Assembly: GCA_037349105.1 (NCBI GenBank)
Contig: JAYJMM010000027.1
Span: 372,001-436,000 of the forward strand
DNA length: 64,000 nt
DNA from: Limnomonas spitsbergensis
Taxonomy: Eukaryota; Chlorophyta; Chlorophyceae; Chlamydomonadales
Direction: 5' to 3'
Shown here: in pieces, positions 62,101 through 64,000 of the stretch
How the letters are laid out: each line of letters begins with the position of its first letter
Numbering within the stretch: the first letter of the stretch is position 1
Notes under the pieces: model-generated
What the model was told of the DNA's origin: nothing
Databases searched by the model: none
Seen by the model: the letters and a program-made list of their open reading frames with translations, nothing else
Translations under genes and position numbers: made by a program

Positions 62101-64000
62101 CAAAAACTAGTGTGGTCCGCTGTCTTTGTGTGGTCTGCTGATCCTGACAAGGAAAAGTAGTGTGGTCTGCTGATCCTGACAAAGACCCCTACCCGCTTCT
62201 TGCCCACAGGTCTGCCCTCCCCCTGCACCCCCCCGCTGTAGATATTGGCATTGAAGCTGCCACGTGACTCCCTAGCTGCTGGTCCTCTCTCTTCCACGTG
62301 GTCTGCTGATCCTGACAAAGATCATTGCCATGGTCCTTGCCAGCAGGCCCGCTGTCCTGCTGCGACCATTTTGTGAGCCACGCTCCCTTCAACAAGATTG
62401 TACGCAAGGCCTTGTCCCGGATGCACTACCGGGATATCCTGTGCAGCCTGGGGCCAGCGGAGGGGGCGGAGACATCGGACCGGGCACACACACACACTGA
62501 ACAATGCCAGAAACAGGTTACAGGGTCGGAGCCAGCGCAGCAGCAGCTGGCAGCTGAGGTATCTCTTGTCGACACTCCAATCGGCGAGTTGACCAGTCAT
62601 GAGCCGCCTGGTTGGGCAGATGTGCCGGCTCGTTGGTAAGGTTCAATTTAAGCTAGTGAGGCCAGGCTCGATCCTCCGTCCAGCTTCCTTAGCCTTAGCT
62701 CTGAAACCGTGAATCCTAAACCTTCAATCGCAAACCTTAAACCTTACTGTGCCATGATATCGCCTTCCTGTGCTCGCCTTGTGGCCTCTGTTGCCAGATC
62801 CGACATTGTATTCGCTGCTTGTTGCTTAAGGTTTCCTTTGCCCCCTTGAACTCCCACTGTCCTCCCCTTACCTCTACCCCCTTGAACTCCCACTTTCCTC
62901 CCCTTACCTCTGCAAACAGCCACCCCTGATGCATACACAGGCGCACCAGTTCGCACATTGCAGCACTGCCCAATGAATCCTATGCTGACAAGGCGCTAGA
63001 GAAGGTGAGAAATCACCATGTGAGACCCCACTCTATACCTCTCACACCAGGCCCCACACTATACTCCTCATCCTATTATTTTGCTTGGACCTAACAAAGT
63101 ATGAGGCTGGCCGCCCAACCCTAGAAAACCTGTTACACAAACACAGAAAAACAGCCTGGGTGTGCTTGAGGCCCTCCTCGGCAGCTGAGAGAAGGCGAGC
63201 AGGAACAGATAAGGCACACGGCCAACAAGCACTCACATGGTCTCAATAACTTGTGCGTAACAAGTAAGATTCAGGTCTGGAAAAAAAATGGTAACTCACC
63301 GCGGCCCCCCTCTAGCTTAACCACACCACCACCGAAAACCCACCCCAAAGCGGCTGCAAACGTCTCCACCAAAGCCGGAAAACGGCACCCAACCTACAGA
63401 AGGAGACGAGAGCGGGCAGGAAGCCAGAAAAGGAGCTGCCTGGGCAATAAGAGGGGAGAGGGCAAAGTATCACCCATAGTCACGCTATCCACCCACAAAG
63501 ACACAACTTGCAGACTAGCAGCCATAAGGCCCAAACTACGCAGAGGCCCTCACAGCACCAAGCAATACGGCAAACAGGACAAGTGCCACCAGCTTAGGGG
63601 TTAGGTTGCGCTTGTCGGGGTCGGGGACCAAATCACGAAGGGGGCGAGAGGGGGCACAGCGACCCAAAGTTTCGATTTGATTGCACAGCATACTGTATAG
63701 GGATGTCTCCGGGGGACCAGGTCGCGCCTAGCGGCATCCTTTACTTCCCACACTTTAGTTCCCACACTGTAATTCCCACACTTAAGTTCCCACGCTATAA
63801 TTCCCACACCAAGCCCCATTCCATACTCCCCACCCTATAATCTCCGCCCTTTACTCCCCACACTTTACTCCCCACACTTATCACACTTCACTTACTACAC
63901 TATACTCCCCACTCTAAACCCTTAACCCATAAGGCTTCACCCCCCACGCCATACTCCCCACTCCAAACCCTTAACCCATAAGCATTTGACCCCCACACTT
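29151..64000 (+). CDS. Hydroxymethylglutaryl-CoA synthase (HMGS), 3' end outside the window
   Basis: HMGS condenses acetoacetyl-CoA with acetyl-CoA to give HMG-CoA, the committed entry to the mevalonate pathway. Exons: 29151-29210, 30986-31051, 31611-31724, 32270-32359, 33243-33396, 33868-33978, 35077-35223, 62347 to 62558 or ~62635, and about 62964-63004 (or from ~62953). The peptide follows the family in order: [145 protein letters not shown]. Catalytic Glu (E84, in GTE), Cys (C118) and His (H259) are all present. Some neighbours differ from the usual sequence, for example HGCYGAT for NACYGGT. The phase between 35,223 and 62,347 agrees and the aligned gap length fits, so an intron of about 27.1 kb is implied. 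The donor there (gtccgc) is weak. About 150 C-terminal residues are missing from the window. Confidence 0.85.
29740..29915 (+). mobile_element. Family A MITE-like element in HMGS intron 1
   Basis: Contains 'cgcttcaactgcaatttagc', 'gccggcagccggagggggct', 'catcagcccaacagtgccc' and a diverged end 'ggtttgcactgaaat'. Confidence 0.45.
30245..30960. repeat. 13-bp minisatellite (actgcctccctgc) with embedded CTGT/CTGC runs, HMGS intron 1
   Basis: Runs of the 13-mer alternate with a longer composite unit (tgcctgcctgtctgtctgtc, then gcatgccgccctgtctgtatg) that recurs about three times. Because 13 is not a multiple of 3 and the unit lacks stops, all three plus frames and the minus frames stay open, giving Cys/Leu/Pro-rich or [12 protein letters not shown] ORFs of 180-270 codons. 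These are not genes. Confidence 0.9.
31135..31245 (+). mobile_element. MITE-like family A copy, truncated
   Basis: Starts 'ttttagcaagctttggct', has 'aattcagctacatgaaggc' and 'gggtgcagcaagcccggca', and breaks off at the start of 'gtttgg'. It lies in HMGS intron 2. Confidence 0.5.
31417..31566. mobile_element. hAT-type MITE, family D
   Basis: 150-bp element with terminal inverted repeats CAGTGCTG(C)GCCAATTAC and its counterpart ending 'ttgcacagcactg'. The flanks gtccagag and atccaaag agree at 6 of 8 positions, compatible with an old 8-bp target duplication. It lies in HMGS intron 2, just before exon 31611-31724. Confidence 0.65.
31860..32130 (+). mobile_element. Family A copy split by a CA-rich microsatellite
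   Basis: The left part ('ttcagctaccccaccgcct', 31,868) and a second start (from 'cgctgcagttcagctatc', 31,980) flank a CA/CATA microsatellite at 31,908-31,951. The core 'gccagtcaaggtttggccc' is kept. It lies in HMGS intron 3. Confidence 0.4.
32440..32745. repeat. AGC/GTA/GGC trinucleotide-like imperfect repeat
   Basis: Imperfect cagcagcggcagtagcag-type sequence in HMGS intron 4. The Ala/Val-rich ORF through it is compositional. Confidence 0.75.
33010..33150 (-). mobile_element. MITE-like family A copy
   Basis: Reverse copy with 'ctaggagtccacctttggta', 'gccggcttgtggctggtga' and 'cagcagcttggctgcc'. It closely parallels the copy at 6,515-6,660. It lies in HMGS intron 4. Confidence 0.5.
33626..33776. 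mobile_element. hAT-type MITE, family D, with target-site duplication
   Basis: 151-bp element with ends CAGTGCTGTGCCGATTACG and 'gcgcaagtgcacagcactg'. The flanking octamers are atgaaact (33,618-33,625) and atgaaaat (33,777-33,784), matching at 7 of 8 positions, as expected for a hAT-type insertion. It lies in HMGS intron 5. Confidence 0.75.
34840..35122 (+). repeat. Three-copy 92-bp tandem duplication of a 3' splice junction plus exon start (HMGS exon 7)
   Basis: Acceptor-plus-exon starts occur at 34,893, 34,985 and 35,077, exactly 92 bp apart. Each unit holds about 45 nt of upstream pyrimidine-rich intron with ctgcag and about 45 nt of exon (encoding G-[GD]-GSPFPL-[AV]-DGLS). Only the last copy reads on into the HMGS sequence [16 protein letters not shown]. 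The first two are nearly identical to each other. Since 92 is not a multiple of 3, use of an upstream acceptor would shift the frame. Confidence 0.9.
35450..35972 (+). repeat. Decayed ~120-bp units flanking the satellite on the left
   Basis: Several diverged units carry 'gatcttgacatcaaagctg', 'cagcaggcccgctgtcc'-type and 'gtctgctgatcctgac'-type blocks. One unit (about 35,565-35,595) closely matches the 3' splice junction of HMGS exon 8 (gcaggcccgctgtcc). From about 35,920 the sequence grades into 'ctgtcctagcgtggtc', the satellite monomer. Confidence 0.7.
35973..36259. mobile_element. Putative 287-bp insertion near the left edge of the satellite
   Basis: AT-rich, non-satellite sequence interrupts the array edge. 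Its ends are accgtaga and attacggt, a short terminal inverted repeat, and it is flanked by TGT on both sides (35,970-35,972 and 36,260-36,262). On the minus strand it contains gagttcaactcc followed by a run of seven T, but no tRNA cloverleaf could be folded. The left end resembles the family B start. Confidence 0.5.
36260..62096. repeat. 18-bp minisatellite/satellite array, about 25.8 kb, inside an HMGS intron
   Basis: The monomer is gtggtctgctgtcctagt with many point variants (tgatcc, gcatgg, gtgttc, ctattg), about 1,430 units. Because 18 is a multiple of 3 and most variants lack stops, both strands show very long ORFs (VCCPSV, WSAVLV, TADHTR and GQQTTL repeats, up to about 1,120 codons). 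None shows a start context, codon bias or family resemblance, and the array lies within an intron, so I do not call them genes. A rare 19-bp monomer (cctagttgtgatgcgttgt) recurs about every 0.5-3 kb and marks higher-order units; it shifts the frame and ends every plus-strand ORF at the same place. Variant monomers recur in the same order in successive blocks, showing block-wise amplification. Confidence 0.95.
62097..62346 (+). repeat. Decayed units flanking the satellite on the right, abutting HMGS exon 8
   Basis: The array grades into 'gtctgctgatcctgacaaag' units, with two stretches resembling the left-flank units ('cttcttgcccacaggtctgcc' with 'gtagatattggcattgaagc', and 'cttgccagcaggcccgctg'). 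The last of these is the functional acceptor of exon 8 itself. Confidence 0.7.
63005..63724. other. No exon identified after the last placed HMGS exon
   Basis: The donor gtgaga follows at 63,005. The next HMGS exon should encode the region around the conserved GNMYTASLY segment. I searched all plus frames to the window end and did not find it, so the rest of the gene lies beyond 64,000. The 117-codon basic ORF at 63,251-63,604 has no family resemblance. Confidence 0.5.
63725..64000. repeat. Degenerate 14-15-bp tandem repeat (ttactccccacactt)
   Basis: More than a dozen imperfect units of 'actccccacactt' and 'attcccacactt' run to the window end, with a smaller patch near 63,025-63,080. The repeat is downstream of the last HMGS exon I can place and probably lies in another HMGS intron. 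'aacccttaacccataag' occurs twice but is not a telomere array. Confidence 0.7.

Noticed and set aside
36162..62103. Very long ORFs (up to ~1,120 codons) encoding TADHTR, GQQTTL, VCCPSV or WSAVLV repeats
   Set aside because: They are products of an 18-bp satellite whose length is a multiple of three. They occur on both strands and several frames at once, end at the same 19-bp monomer and lie inside an HMGS intron.
63251..63604. 117-codon basic ORF as an HMGS exon or small gene
   Set aside because: No similarity to the HMGS C-terminus and no suitable splice phase; composition suggests intronic sequence.
63900..64000. Telomeric repeat at the window end
   Set aside because: Only two scattered 'aacccttaaccc' strings within a degenerate 15-bp repeat; no TTAGGG- or TTTTAGGG-type array.

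Overview
The window is eukaryotic nuclear DNA, most likely from a chlorophyte (volvocalean-type) green alga. The signs are GC-rich exons broken by many short-to-medium introns, frequent GC-AG introns, TGTAA-type polyadenylation signals, glutamine/glycine/alanine-rich proteins, a thylakoid-lumen PsbP-family protein and dense short interspersed repeats. I cannot name the species from sequence alone; a Haematococcus-like alga is a guess. All gene models below were built by eye from splice sites, reading phase and family resemblance.

Layout: (1) 1-2,656 holds an interspersed repeat and no gene I can support. (2) 2,657-14,835, minus strand: a nine-exon gene for a ~1,174-residue Q/G-rich protein with an NLS-like start, a C2H2-like Cys/His segment and a C-terminal array of about five LYxxSYA motifs; family not recognised. 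(3) 14.8-17.1 kb: intergenic, one doubtful small Cys-rich ORF. (4) 17,099-23,111, plus strand: a gene ending in the RRM-like plus helical C-terminus of the R3HCC1/R3HCC1L family, with a huge low-complexity exon. (5) 23,938-28,632, minus strand: a seven-exon PsbP-domain protein with a twin-arginine lumen signal, tail-to-tail with (4). (6) 29,151 to beyond the window end, plus strand: hydroxymethylglutaryl-CoA synthase (HMGS), head-to-head with (5).

The main result is that the ~25.8-kb, 18-bp minisatellite at 36.3-62.1 kb, which looks like a set of giant repetitive ORFs, lies inside a single ~27-kb intron of the HMGS gene. The HMGS exons on either side (35,077-35,223 and 62,347 onward) are in matching phase and are consecutive parts of the HMGS alignment. 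The array is flanked on both sides by decayed ~120-bp units that include a copy of the 3' splice junction of the downstream exon. Similar tandem or nearby duplications of a 3' splice junction plus the first 30-50 nt of its exon occur at four other introns in three genes. This suggests a local process by which introns grow by re-duplicating their acceptor sites, with the satellite as a possible runaway case.

The genes are not an operon and show no obvious shared pathway. PsbP-like (photosystem II/lumen) and HMGS (mevalonate-type isoprenoid precursor synthesis) share a ~518-bp divergent intergenic region. HMGS is notable because chlorophytes are generally described as having lost the mevalonate route.
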